A stretch of 64,000 nucleotides of DNA from Gonapodya prolifera JEL478 (GCA_001574975.1 KQ965855.1:3507-67506); one strand, 5' to 3'; positions 12,416 to 25,224 are shown, numbered from the stretch's first letter. The notes: generated by a model not told the origin, from the letters alone. A program made the numbers and translations.

Positions 12416-15107
12416 ATGACGGACGAGAAAAACGCTGCGCTGATCGAGGCCATTGAAAAGGGAGACGCGGAATCCGTCCGCCAGCTCCTCGACGATGGCG
12501 CCGATCCAAACGTCAGGAAGAGAGTCACGTTGGAGGCGACCATCGACGATTGGAGGCTCCCCAAAAGCCCAGAGAGGAGGATCGACAGCGCAGAATGCGA
12601 GTCCGCTCTGGCGCTCGCCATCATGCACGGAAACGCTGCCATTGCAGGGCATCTGCTCGAGAAGGGCGCCGATCCCAACACGGCGGTGGAGTGGAAAACC
12701 CCAAGCGCAATCGGCCAGAACTGGAAGCTGGAGAATTGGGACGGCACTTGGATGAGCATTGGCCGTTGGCGCTGGACGTATGCCTTCCCGAGCCATCTGG
12801 CTCTGGCCATTAGCGGGGGTGGCACGAGGCGATTGTACTCGGTCGAAAACCTCATCCGCACCCGGACCGCGAGGACATCTCGATATCAACCTCACTGGCG
12901 GGCACATTCATTTCGTGAATCCTGGAAAAAACAGAGAAAAGGTCTCCGCAGAGCGTGACATTCAACCCCGAGTCGACACGCTCAGCTTCTGAACCACGGG
13001 GCAACAATCACGGATAAAATCATCGCGTCGGCAAAAAAGCCGTTTTATACAAAGTTTTATGCCCTTCTCAATGATCACGACGTGGAGAGATCGCATGCCA
13101 AGTTTCCCCCTCTAACACAATCGAAAGCAACAGACTTTGCACTCTTGGATGCAATTGACAATGGCAACGAGGTGAAAGTGCATGAGCTCCTCAAAGACGG
13201 GGCTAATCCTAACGTGTGCAAGCGGATCACAACACTCGCCAACATTGCCAACAGTGGCGGGGTCACGGGGGAGGTGAAACTTGATACGGGTGTTGGCGAG
13301 TCTGCACTTGCGCTGGCAATCATCAAAGGATACACAAGTATTGTGCATGCTCTTGCTGAAGAAGGTGTGGATTTGACGGCACCCATTCAATGGTCTGTTC
13401 CAGCTGGCAAAAGCCGTTGGTTTCTGAATGATTGGGAGAAGGAGCGGTGGGCGAAAAAGTGCGCGTTCCCAAGTGCCCTGCATTTGGCCACTGCCATTGA
13501 CGGCACTGTTGTGGAGCGTGATGGAAAGCCACGCAACTGTTATGATTCAGTCAAAGTTAATATGAAGGGTGGATACGTGAGACTGGACAATCCAGATGCC
13601 TCAAAGTCATTCACTCTCAAGGGCAATTTGGATATTATCAAGCTGCTCCTCAGTCGCGGATGTGGTGCCGTGCTTCCTCCCACGTACGTAATGGAGGTTA
13701 TGCAAGCAGTTGTTGATATTCGCCCAAGTTATGAAAGCACTATTGGATACAAAGCGGGAGATGAGTTGCTTATGATCTCCATTTCCGACGACCTCAAGTA
13801 TGGCAGGGTGAGTTTGGTCAATTCTGGAAGAAAGTAGTCCATAGGTCTGTTAACCACCTTTTCTTTTCCCCCCTTCCCGCGCCTCAACTATTCATCTTTG
13901 AATACACTTGTAAGCGGCGACTAACAGGGCTTTGCTGTTTTCTCAAAACGGATTGGATCCTTTCCCCTGAACTCGCTACGTAAATGGGCCAACATCTCCG
14001 ACCCCGAGAGTCCACCATCATCAACTGCAACGGGGGCAGCAGAGGCAAATCTGTCGCCGTCTGGGATACCGGCGTGGCACATAGACCACCAGGGAATCAC
14101 ATTGGGCGCCAAGCTTCGTGAGGGAGCTTTGGTGTCGCGTACAAGTGCGAGTGGGCAGCTGTGGATGCCGCCGTGAAGTATTTGAAATTGGAGGGAGGTG
14201 CCCCCACGAGATACGTTTAAAGCAGTGGGGGTTGTCCCACAACTTCATTTTGCCCGCAATAAATAAAGACCGGCATTTGTTTTGTCACCAGGCAATTGTT
14301 CGCGAGGTCTCTGTTTGGTACGCAATAGCATTCCACCCAAATATTGTCCCTCTCATTGGGGCGTCATGGGATGCTCCCAGACCAATGATGCTTTCCCTGT
14401 TTATGAAAAACGGAAACGTCTTGGAGTACATTGCTCGTGCCGAGCAAAGAAAGTCCAAGTCGACAAGATCCAACTTGTGAGCACGCATCTTTGGACCCCC
14501 CTTTGTTTTACGTGTTGGGTCACTTAAATTCTCAAACTAACCTCCACTGCAGCTTCACAACATCGCCGCTGGAATGTACTACTTGCACCGGATCCGCAAC
14601 ATTTGCCACGCCGACCTCAAACCCCAGAACGTGCTTGTTGACGACAAAGGAACTGGACGTGTCTCTGACTTTGGAACCTCCAAGATCGTGGACCTGCCCA
14701 CGGAAGGATCGACCGGATACCGCCCTGGGACAGCGCTCTACATGCCCCCGGAACGATTGAGTGGTGGAGGTGCAACAAAGGAGGGAGATGTGTATGCGTT
14801 TGCAATCACGGCTTTCAGAGTGAGTTTAAGTTTCCTTGTTTAGTTTCACCTTCATTTGTTAACCCAAAATATTCTCCTCCCGGCACGGCAAGATCTGGAC
14901 AGAGCGACTTCCATTTGAAGAGTCTGGACTGACAGACATTGCGCTGTACCGAACCATTGTGGATGACGACAATCGGCCAACCATACTCGAGTACGACGGA
15001 ATGCCCAAAGAGCTGCAACAACTCATCGAGGGGTCGTGGGACAAAACGCCGCATATGAGACCAAGCTTTGAGAGCATCGCGAAAAGGTTGAAGGCGATGA
15101 GCGTGTG
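12416..15107 (+). pseudogene. Ankyrin-repeat protein kinase with apparent frameshifts
   Basis: Two homologous ankyrin modules (12416 to about 12,990 and about 13,000-13,807) precede a Ser/Thr kinase domain of TKL/receptor-like type. Each module carries a clear ankyrin motif (QLLDDGADPNV, ELLKDGANPNV), then SALALAI and GADP or GVDL. An intron at 13808-13927 joins ankyrin to kinase. Kinase features: YKCEWAAVDAAVKYLKL with the VAIK-like lysine, catalytic loop HADLKPQN, DFG, and GTALYMPPERL. Further introns lie at about 14,199-14,291, 14,475-14,552 and 14,820-14,893. HRD is changed to HAD. The frame is broken in at least three places: about 12,840-12,880, about 12,975, and in the glycine loop at about 14,128, where one extra T would restore GAFG. 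This is either a decayed gene or an assembly with indel errors. The kinase half is otherwise well conserved to the TGA. Confidence 0.7.
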
Positions 15108-15403
15108 AGTGTGGGACGGAAAGATGGGGTGAGCGGAAGAAGGTGTGTGAAGAAGTGACTGTGTTCCTGTATTCTTTTTGTCGTAGTGCGAGTGCCTGTA
15201 TTGTGAAAAAAGAGAGAAGAATTGAGCGTTATAGGTCAAAGGAGATGACGTTTGAAATTAATTTGATTAATTTCAAACGTTATTATTAATTCAATTCAGC
15301 TCGTCAATCGCTTGCTTTCCCTCGCAGCCGAGATAAACTTGTGAACATCAGACTTAGTTCAGACATAGTTCTCACTAAAACTAACATTTCTACCCTTCAG
15401 TCC

Positions 15404-17658
15404 CTACAACTTGTAAGACAGCGACTGCTTGGTAAAGAGCCCCTTTGGGTCGTACTTCAACTTTGCCAACTTGACCTGCGCTTGCTTCGCAATCGACAGC
15501 CTTCCCACGAGGTCTTGCTCACCCTGCCCGATGCACACATAGTTGCTGTAAAGCGGGAGGTGGTAGAGCCCCTGCCAGGGCCCGGGGAGCGTTCCGTTGG
15601 CTGCCAGGTTCAAGTACATTTGCCTTCCGGTCTGGGTGGCGTCGGCGAGGAGCTTGCGCGTGGTTCCTTGCAGTGCCGGGTCGTTCAGAGCCGTGAAAGT
15701 GTACTGCCAGATGTAGTAGTCGAAGTTGGGGTTGAGGTCGTAGACGTCACCGCCGCGTTGTTTGGCTTGCTTGAGCATCAGGGATTTGGAGACGGTGTGC
15801 TGGTGGCAGTTGCCAAGACGGAAATGTGATGAGAAAGGGCGCCCTCGACGTGCAGAAGAGGCGAGCTCAACTTACGAGAACGAAACTTGAGGAAACGAAA
15901 GAGTTGACGTATGGCGCTTGAGTCTTTTCCAAAGTGTCGACGAGATACTTGAGCGGGGAGATGGCATTGGCGTCTTTCGGAATTGGGAGGAGTTCAGAAC
16001 ACCAATCTCCACTCGTTCCCTCGGTTTTGAAAATCAATGATGCAACCTTTTGGGAATGAATACGACGGTCAAACATACATACTTCACGATAGGAGCACGA
16101 GCAGACAAATTTAAATTTTAATCTCACCAGATCGGTGTACGACTGGGTCTTGACTCCGTCTGATATATTTGCAATCTTGGTAAAGTTCTCAAACACATTG
16201 GGCGGTGGGGTAGGAGCGTCATAGAAGAGTCCGACGACCCAAAGCCCGAGGTTGTTAAGCGGTATGGATGTGTAGATGGTGAACACGTGGGCCTTTGGGT
16301 CGGTGTTGTATTTGGTGTAGGCCTGCGTTGCCTTGAGGATGTCGTCTCCGGCAGACAAAGGGTAGTTCACGGTCCCGCCCCAGATTTGCTGCCGCGACGG
16401 GCGCAATACGAAGTGGTGTTAGTAGCAACGTTTGCACGAGATGTCAGTAACAGCGTTGCAAAGCGGGCACGGCCCATTCCAACGAAACTCACAGAGGTTT
16501 GCGGGTACACCTTGAGCGTAAAGCTGTAAACGACACCAAACTGCGCATTGCCCGCACCCTTGAGTACGTCAAGCAAGTCGCAGTTTTCGTCCGCGGACGC
16601 AGTTACGATCGTTCCGTCGGGCAGGACCATTTTGTACGAGACCACGTTGCTTGCGCCCCATCCAAACTGGTTGCTGCGGAAGCTAATGCCGCCTGGAGAG
16701 TGAAGAATATTTATTTCATAGTTCCCAAATAAATTTGTGAGAAAAAGTGTTCCACCCACCACCAAGCAAGAACCCTCCGACCCCAACATCCCCAAATCGG
16801 CCACCGACGGGAGCCACGCCGTACGGTGCAAGCGCTCTCACGACGTCGATCCACGCCTGGCCGGGGCCGACCTCTGCGGTCTTTGTCTTTGCGTCGTACA
16901 CGACACCGGCGAAGCGTTCCAACGAGATCACGATACCGTCGCTCACGCTGCTGACGTTGGCGTTATGGTTGTGCCCGCCGGATTTGACGCGAAAGCGTTC
17001 TTTCTGTATCATGGCGATTGGTTCGTCTTAGCGGGTGCCAGTTTGGTACGGCATGAAATCCGCCTCCGGTGGGAATGAAATATGCACTCCGCGCTCTAAT
17101 ACATAGCCGGTTCGCGGCAGGTCAGAGTCCTCGGTCGGCGCTATCGCGCTTCGGCCTCGGTGCTCGCTTGGGCGGCCAAGGAGTCCGAGCGAAGCGAGGA
17201 CTGCTAGCATCCGCCTCCCTGGCATACTACTCACGGTCAAAGCGAGGGTCTGAATCGCAAGAGAAACCTCCAGTCCACTTGTTGGCGTGATAAAGCAGCG
17301 TGGCTTGTCGTTTCCGTTGAGAATGGAATAGTAGCGATTCTGCTCCGTTGCGTACTCTGTTTCACCGGGAACATAAGTGTAGTTTGCCTGGAGGATCTTG
17401 CATGCGGAGTCTGGCGGGGATGATTTCAGGGATGGGAAGAGGGGGAGCGATCCTCGATAGGGCAGGGTAATGTTTTTGAGCGTGACACCATCAAGGAAGC
17501 CGCGTTCTTGAGGTGGTAGTGGGATGTGTTGGTTATGTGCTGCTGTACGGTGTACGAATGCGCTCACTGAAGACTGAGTGGCCGTCTGCAACCGGAGCAG
17601 CAAGTGCGGATGCGAAGAGTGCGACCGCGACCAGGCCGCGTGAGATGTGCGACAGCAT
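15404..17658 (-). CDS. Secreted FAD-linked oxidase, berberine-bridge type
   Basis: Seven exons (17658-17568, 17506-17235, 17003-16760, 16692-16493, 16388-16128, 16046-15876, 15799-15404) give 544 aa. An N-terminal signal peptide (MLSHISRGLVAVALFASALAA) indicates secretion. The PCMH-type FAD-binding domain shows KSGGHNHN, whose histidine near residue 132 is the usual covalent flavin site. It is followed by GIVISLERF, GVGGFLLGGG and DLLDVLKGAGNAQFGVV. The C-terminal BBE segment ends with KLKYDPKGLF, close to the family KYDP-NLF signature. Such enzymes oxidise sugars or alkaloid-like substrates using O2; the substrate cannot be read from sequence. The 230-nt second intron is unusually long and carries a GC-rich dispersed repeat. 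No second covalent Cys was checked. Confidence 0.9.
17112..17225. repeat. GC-rich dispersed repeat in FAD oxidase intron
   Basis: The stretch contains CCTCGGTCGGCGCTATCGCG followed by CTTCGGCCTCGGTGCTCGC and a closing GTCCGAGCGAAGCGAGGAC. It lies wholly within intron 2 of the FAD oxidase. Closely similar sequence recurs at 28745-28960, 29220-29460 and 55075-55240. Short self-complementary pieces (GCGCTATCGCGC-like, CTCGC/GCGAG) dominate it. Confidence 0.75.
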
Positions 17659-17719
17659 CTGGCGACTGCGGCTATTGGACGTCGGATTTGAATTCGCGGT
17701 CAATAATTTGGAGTCAAGA

Positions 17720-17800
17720 GCCACATATATACAGTAATCCGGGGATTGTGGCCCGGCTGAGGTTGGGTGAGGCGACGCTCTGAGGCGACAAATATATATA
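17720..17800 (-). promoter_or_regulatory. TATA-like elements upstream of FAD oxidase
   Basis: Two AT-rich blocks, ACATATATACAG (about 17,723-17,734) and AAATATATATATCG (about 17,790-17,803), lie some 70 and 135 nt upstream of the oxidase ATG in otherwise GC-richer sequence. They are plausible core-promoter elements. No experimental support can be read from sequence. Confidence 0.3.
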
Positions 17801-17803
17801 TCG

Positions 17804-19775
17804 CACACCTGTTCTTCACTCCGGTGCCGGCCCGGCTTGCGCCGAGGAGAAAGATCAGGGTCATTTGTTTTGCACACAAATCAAAAGATGCTAACTCATG
17901 CAGCTGTGCCCATTCGTGTTCGAATTTAATGACGTACTTGCAAGCGGCACTGCCAAGTCCGGTGAATGAACCACGGATGGAAACACTGCGCCACATTGTC
18001 GGAACCCTTGGTCCCTCTCCGCGAGGGGGGGGAGACAAAAACAAGCCTATTTTTGAATAAATCAAATGTCAGGGCACCCATTTCTGAGTTTGCCTTGGGA
18101 AAAAAAGACTTGGCAGCACCCGCCTTTGGACAGTCCATCAATAGATCAATGTGTTCAATTTATCTCCGGTCTTGCCAAACAGGAATGCCGGAGAAAGCTG
18201 TGGATGTGGGGGTGGCAATATGTAGTCTATTTGTTGCAAATTTCAATCTTTTAGATTCAAAACATCGCAGCTGACGCCGGGCGGTGGTGGTGCCAAGTGC
18301 AAGTCACGCTGACGAGAAGACGACTGGACACTTGGAGACAAGTCAGCCGTCATATCATCAAATGGTTTTTGATGTTGCAGATAGGCGATAGCTTCTCATA
18401 GGGCCAAGAAGCATCCCAAAGCGACAACGATCCACGCGGCTAGAGTGGCAAGAAAATGTAACCAGTCATGCTGAACGGCAGTCACCGGAGGATCAATCGA
18501 GGTTTGAGTAGCACGAGGAGTGTCCGTCTGGGTGCTCATCACTATGCTAGGATCGGTAGAGAGGAACAGAGCGTTCTGAAATATTTTGAAGTAGACTGAG
18601 CGACGACAGCACAACATGCACGGTCTTTCGACTTTGAGAAAGTCAAGCACGCACTTATAACCACCTGGCGAGTGCTTCTCCGACTTTCTGTCGTTTTTCC
18701 GGGGAGAAGGCGTGAGGAGAAGTGGACAACAATTTTGAAGTGGTGACTCGATTCTGACAGCCTGCGGTCGCCGGCTGTCCTCCATTCATCCTGAATCACG
18801 TGACTCTCGACGATGCCGAAATCACCTCGCAAGCCGCGCAGGCCAAGCCACAACACTCTCCCAGTCGGGTGGGTGCCGCCTTTGAACCTTGCATCCGTCG
18901 TCGGGTGTAGCGCTCGTCTCATCTTTTCCGTCCGCCCATCTGAAGCTACCTATTAACAAACCCACGCCACCTACAAATCATTGATGCATGCTAACAAGCG
19001 ATGGTGTGCATGCAACCTGCCGCTGCGGAACAAGTCGCCGCCTTTGCCTGTATGTACTGACTCTTTCCGCCGCATCAGGTTCAACCTCGTGGAAACTCAC
19101 AAATCCTGGGAGCATATAGCAAAGGGAGCATATAGCAAAGAAGGCGGGGCTATCCAACATCACTCGGAGCGGTCGCGTGCGATGAGGAATGCGGGACTTT
19201 GTGGCGTGCGAATGACGCCAACGAGTGACACCTAGCATCCTCAACGCAACAGCACTTGGATGTCCGCTGTCCTCCTTCGTCTCCCACACCTATGTTGGTG
19301 CCGTCTCACCCTCCAAGCTCCTGGCGCGAGAATATCCAACGAACGCTCTATCCGACTACCTTCAAACAAGGTGTTGTCCGTCTGTTCCGCCTGCTTCTCC
19401 AGGGCGCGACCGTCCTTTGTGACAGCGGGTCCGGCCCCAGACCTAGCTCAACCTGGGATCGCAGATGATTTCTCGAACGACGGCGCCTGGGTGACGGATG
19501 GGGTTTTGTGCAGTGGGTGTCGAAAGGCGGGAGCAGCTGTGCGTACCGATGTGCAAAAGGTGCTGCCCAGGAAAGCGCGGAGGTGGAAAGAGACTCTGCT
19601 GGAAACACTTTGGATGAGATAGCAAATAAACCGAGTTACGTCTCGTTTTTGTAGAAATTATGCGGAAAACGTGTGCGGGGAAGACCAAAAGAACGTGCGA
19701 ACCCATAATCATTACTAATATATTTCATCAAACTCCTTCGCACCAATTCTCCTCTCCCTCCACACCAGTGTGCAA
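17804..19775. other. Gene-poor region between FAD oxidase and Sec1-A
   Basis: Apart from the small membrane-protein candidate at 18396-18539, I see no supported gene. A 120-codon plus-strand frame at 19,260-19,622 has no domain and uneven composition. A 16-nt direct duplication (AGCATATAGCAAAGGG) occurs at about 19,111-19,141. Confidence 0.4.
18396..18539 (-). CDS. Possible 47-aa single-pass membrane protein
   Basis: A short ATG-started frame encodes 47 residues: a Thr/Pro-rich N-terminal half (MSTQTDTPRATQ) and a hydrophobic C-terminus (FLATLAAWIVVALGCFLAL) that would make one tail-anchor-like helix. It stands alone between the FAD oxidase and Sec1-A. The frame extends upstream to a possible start near 18,785, but that part looks non-coding. 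There is no homology that I recognise, so this could be chance. Confidence 0.25.
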   Translation of the reverse strand: MSTQTDTPRATQTSIDPPVTAVQHDWLHFLATLAAWIVVALGCFLAL

Positions 19776-22700
19776 TCATCTCCGCTTCACAGGCCGCGAC
19801 AGAGTCTTCATCCGCGCGCCCGTACCCGACCGCCGCAACTGGCCCTGCAACTGCGCGCTGCTCAGCATCACGCTCGCTCCACCCGATCCTCCCATCATTG
19901 CGCTGCTGCTCGGTAGCGTCTGTGCGTCCGTCGGCGCTACAGCAGGCTTCAATGACTCGATGAATTGCGCGGGTGAGAAGATATGCGTCGATCCTGTGTG
20001 GAGGGAGGGCGGGGGGGAATGGGGAGGTGAAATGGGTCGAGCGGGTGGGCAGGTGGGGGTGGTGATGGTGGCGGGAGAATACATTGAAAGGGGTGCGTGG
20101 AGAGAGAATACATATGGGTGGGTGGGCAGGAGAACGTGTAATCACATCAATTTTTGAATCATCACTCCCAATCATAAGACACGTACCGACAACAACCTCC
20201 CTCGCCATCTTTGCGCCGACATCCTCCGCACAGCGCACCTCGCCCATCGTCAGCCCTCCAACCACAAATACTACCACGCGCGGCCCCCGGGTCACGCGGG
20301 GCGTGCGCGAGCGCTGTCCCAACAGATCTAACGCGCCACTACCGCTTCCGCTCCCGCTCCCATCTCCCTCCGCAGCCGACGCCGCCCCGCCCGCCACGGT
20401 AGGTATATCCCGTGCCGTCTTCATAGCCCACGTCGGTTTGACCACTGTGAGCTGCGTTGTGAACCCCGTCTTGGCCTGTGGCACGGCCGGCAGGTCCACA
20501 ACGATCGCGTCGTCGGGCACGCCCCGGGCGTCTTTCCGAACCGCAGTTGCAGACGACGTCGTTGTGCGGATACTCGAACCGACTTGCCGGATGATGGGCG
20601 ACGTCGGGGGAGACATGGGCGTCGCGCTGGCACCTACCGCAGACCCACTCCCGTCGGCGCCTTCCTCCCGCCCCGGAACCCGCATAAAGGGGAACAAGTC
20701 CTCGGGCAGCGTGCCTCGCGCCGCGTCCTCCATGACGGTCCTGATGACGGGCACGTGGCGCATGAGCGGGGTGATCACGTTGCCGTCGGCGTCCGTCTCG
20801 TGGTCCTGCTCTCGTCCCTCGGCGAAAACGCGCCCATAGCTGCTCTCCGCGCCGACCGGTACGCCTTCTTCCCGGATGATACGCGCCCCGTGCAGCGACA
20901 GATTGTGGATTGCCGCAATGTCCTCGGGCAGCAGCTTGGCGATGTCGGCGTACTTGGCAATGTCCGACGCGGGGATGCCAGACCGCGAGATGGCGTAGAC
21001 GCAAATCAACCGCAGCTGGTCAATGTCGCTGTAAGGGGGGTTGGGTCGTAGGATCCCGTTTCCGTCAAAAACGCCCGCACGGTTGGAAGCACCCCTCCCT
21101 AGCCCTAGACTCACGGACACCCATCCTGGTCCTCCAAGAATTCCAACATGCGCTTCCTAACTTCATCCTCCCAGGTCCGGGCCGGATTCCCCGCGCCAAG
21201 GCCGGACAGCAAGCTTGTCAGACTCGTACCGACGCGTCCGGCGTGATCCATGATGGGACGGATGCACACCAAGTCCTGCTCCAGCGCCCCGACCTCGACG
21301 AGCCGACGGCGGCCAATGGCCGACTGGATCGCCGTGAGGAGGGCAATGTGCGACGAGAGACGTTTTTTGAGCTCAGTGTATTTGGGAAGGGACATGATGG
21401 CGCGGGAGATATTGGTGGCGTTGCTGTTAAGTTGCGGGGGGGGGGGATTGGGGCGATCGGGGGGAATGGAGCGAGTTTAGATTTTTCGTGGTTTAGGTGC
21501 AACTATGAATGTAACAAAATACCCACCCAGACTGCGCCAACATCGCAGGATCTTCGGCTCGGAGCTGAACTAGCAGTTTCTGGACTTTGGGCACAACACG
21601 CGCGACGTGGTCGTACTTTGTGTCAACCTGAACAAACCCGTTAGGCACCAGCCTCCCACCCCACCCCAGCCCCAGACACAAAAGCACCCACCCAAATGTC
21701 GTCGCTCTCGTCCATGAGTAGTGTCACGCGCTCGTCCACGCTTCCCCCCTCCGTCGCGGGGGAGGCTTGCCCTGGTATCGACTGGGCCTCCGCGGAGATC
21801 CTGGAGGAATTCGGGTATCATCGGCATACCAATCACGCCCGCAACTGCCAAAAAGCTCGAATCCCACTCACGTAAATCGGCCAGCGCCCTCCCACCCGAC
21901 CAGATCCACTGCTGCCCCCTGGTAGCAAAAATCGTGCATCAGGCACTGCAGCACGTCGATACTCCTGTCGACCAGGACGACGGTGGCGGGCCCGTCACGG
22001 TTAGGGCGCGGGGTCGCCGCAGACTGGTACTCTGCGTCGAGCTTGGCGAGGTAAGATAGCTGCTGGGCCACCGAGGCCGCGAGTGCGGCGAGGGATTGCC
22101 CCACGGGAGGTGGTTGGTTGCGGCGGTTGGTTTGGCTGGTGGGGATGGGCGAAGAGGAATTGGAGGAGTTGGGGCTGTAGTAGTGGATGGTGGGTGTGGT
22201 TTCGCCGAGGGTGAGGAGGACCGAGGCAATCTGGGGAGCGGTAAGTGAGGGTGGTTTTTAGGTCCACCGTAAAGGTTTGCGGGCCGTGGTGTGAGGGCAT
22301 ACCTTGGATCCCATTCGCTCAACATCGGCCTGGGATGCCAGTCCGCGGTCGCGATGGTCCGCGGAGGGAGCACCCGAGGTTGGGTCCTCGGGTTCCACCA
22401 AAAAGACGCTGCTCTCAAACATGGTAAAGTCCAGGGCTAGCTCCCGCTGAATTCGCACGAATGGCCGGTTCTGTCTTTTGGCGATGTTGAGTTGGGTGTG
22501 CAGGGCGTCGGGGAGGACTACCGGACAATACGGTGAGTCGAGGGGCCAAGTACCACAGAGCAACCACGCCGACACCTCCAGTCCAGTCCGGACGTACGTA
22601 AACGTGCCGCATCCGCAACCTTTCGATGGGAGATGTTCTTCAACTCACCTCCGGAAAAGAAAACGTGCCCGCCGGCGTACATTTGTTTCGCAGCGGTGAT

Positions 22701-23360
22701 GTCCTCGGCGAGACGCGTGACAGACTCCCGATTGGGTGCAATAAAATAAATAGCGTCCATGTTCGGGTAGGGTTGTCGCTTGCGTTCAATGGATTCAACG
22801 ACTGTAGGTGTTGTTGCGAAATGTTCAGGAGTTGTGGGTGGTGGAAACGATCCCACCAAACAGTTTGCAGTCCCGCAGCAAAGCTGCTTTCTAGTGCTTT
22901 CCCTTCCCTGTTCATTTTCGACCTCGAAGGACCCAACTTACGGGTGACATTCTCTTCAAGGACATCACTCATTTTTGCACACGAATTGAGGATGCGGAGG
23001 GTCGTATGATCCACCACCAGCAACTTCCATTTTCCAGGGGGTTGAACAGCGCGGACCATGTCGTCGATGATCCCTTCAAAGATGTCCAGCAAGAAGCAGC
23101 CACCGCGAGGTAGTCATGGCGATACAAGGGCGATACAAGGGCGACAAGCAGAGCCGGCAACAGACACAATTTTCGTTTTACGATTCGATCGCATGGGCCG
23201 CGGGGTGAGAATCGGTGAGTGTCCATTCGTGAAATGGCCAAGTAGCTCGACGAAACTTCCAACATCACCACTCACTGCGCTTCAGCTGATCCCGCAGAGT
23301 TCCTCTGTTTCCGGGGCTCGGAGTTCCGCTCCTCGCGCCGCCATAGCCGTAGCTGGCCAT
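19776..23360 (-). CDS. Sec1/Munc18-family protein (copy A)
   Basis: SM protein that binds syntaxins and promotes SNARE-mediated exocytosis. Ten exons: 23360-23276, 23073-22942, 22801-22649, 22517-22303, 22230-21872, 21800-21692, 21627-21527, 21423-21115, 21028-20187, 19993-19776. They sum to 2,523 nt, 840 aa. Motifs in Munc18 order: RIIDDMVRAVQ, GKWKLLVVDHTTLRILNSC, ERKRQPYPNMDAIYFI, ATVVLVDRSIDVLQCLMHDF, TLLMDESDDIW, YTELKKRLSSH, RHVPVIRTVMEDAARG, RVVVFVVGGLTMGEVRCAED and the terminal GSTHIFSP. That motif set matches the Sec1/STXBP type rather than Vps33 or Sly1. It is longer than human Munc18 (about 600 aa) because of Ser/Gly-rich insertions in domain 3. The start lies in a short first exon with a low-complexity N-terminus. 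A paralogue lies 1.9 kb upstream. Confidence 0.9.
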
Positions 23361-23862
23361 CCGGTGTTACAGTAGAGATGTTCGGTAGGGTTTCCAAATG
23401 CTCGGCACAAGTCCCCACCGAGACAATAAGACCCATCCAACAAGCACCTCTCCAATCCTTCGCTTTGTTGTCCCAGTGATTGTCTTGAATGGTTTTTACT
23501 TAAATGATAAATTCTCACAACTCTTGCACCGTCAGTTTAGCATCTATGTTCGATTGTCACGTATGCTGTATGATGCATGTAGAAATCCCAAGAAGGGAGG
23601 GGAGAGGGGGTTTTGGGCGGAGGGTGAAACTCCCCTTCCAACCCCTTAGGAACGATTCATTCTTTGTTGGGCCTAGTGAGGCCTTCTGAAATTTGACGCA
23701 TGTGTGAGCATGAATATGTTCGCGAAGAAGAGAAAGGGAGTGAGAACTTCTTATCGGGACAGACTTGGGACAATCCGTTGAGGCACAATAGTCACGTGCG
23801 AGTCGAGAGCAACTCTCCCCTCAAACCACTCGCGTTTTCTTTCCCCCCCGTCCTAGCCAGTG

Positions 23863-25027
23863 ATGGCAACAGCTCAGCTACCTCAGACGCTGGGAAATCA
23901 GAATGGAGACGGCTGGATCGAATCACAGCGTCATCTCCATGTTCCAACTATTCTGCTGGAGCCTGTGAACTTTGCACCGGCCCATTCACCCGAGTTCCCA
24001 TTGGCAAGATCACCTTTCCCCACCGGGGGACCTTTTTCGCAGTGGAATGATACCCAGTTGATGGAGTTTCCTTTCGGAAGCCAACAAAGGCCCATTCTCG
24101 GGGAGTCGACGGATCTGTTCATATCGCGGCCTGTCACCCGATATCGACCGGTCGTCCAGGAAGCAATATCTCAAATTGATCAGGCTGGTGTGTTGCGTCC
24201 CATCCAACCTATGCGAGACAAGTATCCAACGGTAACGTCATTCTACGTTCACATCAATCAGGAAATCCGACTCCACTCTACACAAACACATTCGAACCGC
24301 ATTTCCCACTTTCTATCGGAGTTTCTCACCACTCTCTTACTGGACCACCATTCAAGGTCGAGCCTGTCTTCTCGCCCTTTGAACTACCACCACCTACGTA
24401 CAGTCCCTTCCGCGAGCCGGACCAGCAAGCCTGTGAAATCGAACTGGGTGCTAGAGCATCAACTTCTATGATCCCAGACCACGTGGACCTTGCTTTCATC
24501 TCTCCACCCATTGTACCCACAACCCCACAATCGACCATCACTTCTGGCTCAAGGGCGACACCCTTCTCCCCTCCAACTTCTCCACGTTCCACGTCGACGC
24601 CTTCGGAACCAAGTCCACGTCGCATATCCTCACGCTTGCAGTCTTCCTCTCGTCGTGAATATACCATATCAATGTCCTTGCCAACAGCTCATAACGCTAC
24701 GCCTCCAAACGTGCCGACAAAACGACCATCGGACCGCGCATGGAAATACCGCCCCAAAGAACCGTCGGAAGATGAGAAGGTGAAAAGACGAGCGAGGAAC
24801 CTCCTCGCTGCTCGGTAAGTGCCACCCGGTTAGCTGCACTTGTGATTCAACAATAACTCAAACCACCTTGTGGGCTCAGCCGATCGAGGGACAGAAAGAA
24901 TCGAGCCTTGACCGAGGGTCTACTTCGTATCGAAGAGCTTACCGAGGAGCTCGATAGTCTTCAGAGGGAGTCACAAGAGCTCGATGGCGCACTTGACGAA
25001 GCAAGAGCACTGGCAGCGACCGTTTGA
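23863..25027 (+). CDS. bZIP transcription factor
   Basis: The C-terminal exon completes a basic leucine zipper: RRARNLLAAR from exon 2 joins RSRDRKNR across an intron (24815-24879), giving the N-x2-AA-x2-SR-x-R bZIP signature. A zipper of leucines follows in LRIEELTEELDSLQRES. The N-terminal part is Pro/Ser-rich and disordered, with SP- and TP-rich stretches typical of activation regions. The first ATG after a stop (23863) was taken as start. An intron 24232-24356 closes the frame for a 324-aa protein. A nearer acceptor at 24260-24261 would keep a coding-like stretch but leaves the frame out of phase. The gene lies between and antisense to two Sec1 paralogues. Target genes cannot be inferred. 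Confidence 0.8.
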
Positions 25028-25224
25028 ACTGATCACAAGGAACTATGTACTCTGATAGCCACTTTGATTTCCCCCCCCCCCTTTTCTTCGTTTTCTTCGG
25101 TTGGATGTTTCATTGCTGTGTTGTACTCCCATTCAATTTCCATAGTTTTTCCCTTACACAGAATCGCTTTCTTTCATTTGCGCCAAACATTCGGAAAATA
25201 CTATTCAAAATACATGCGCAACGT

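Noticed and set aside
12304-12907. Minus-strand frames over the ankyrin module
   Set aside because: Antisense of clear ankyrin coding sequence; no family match.
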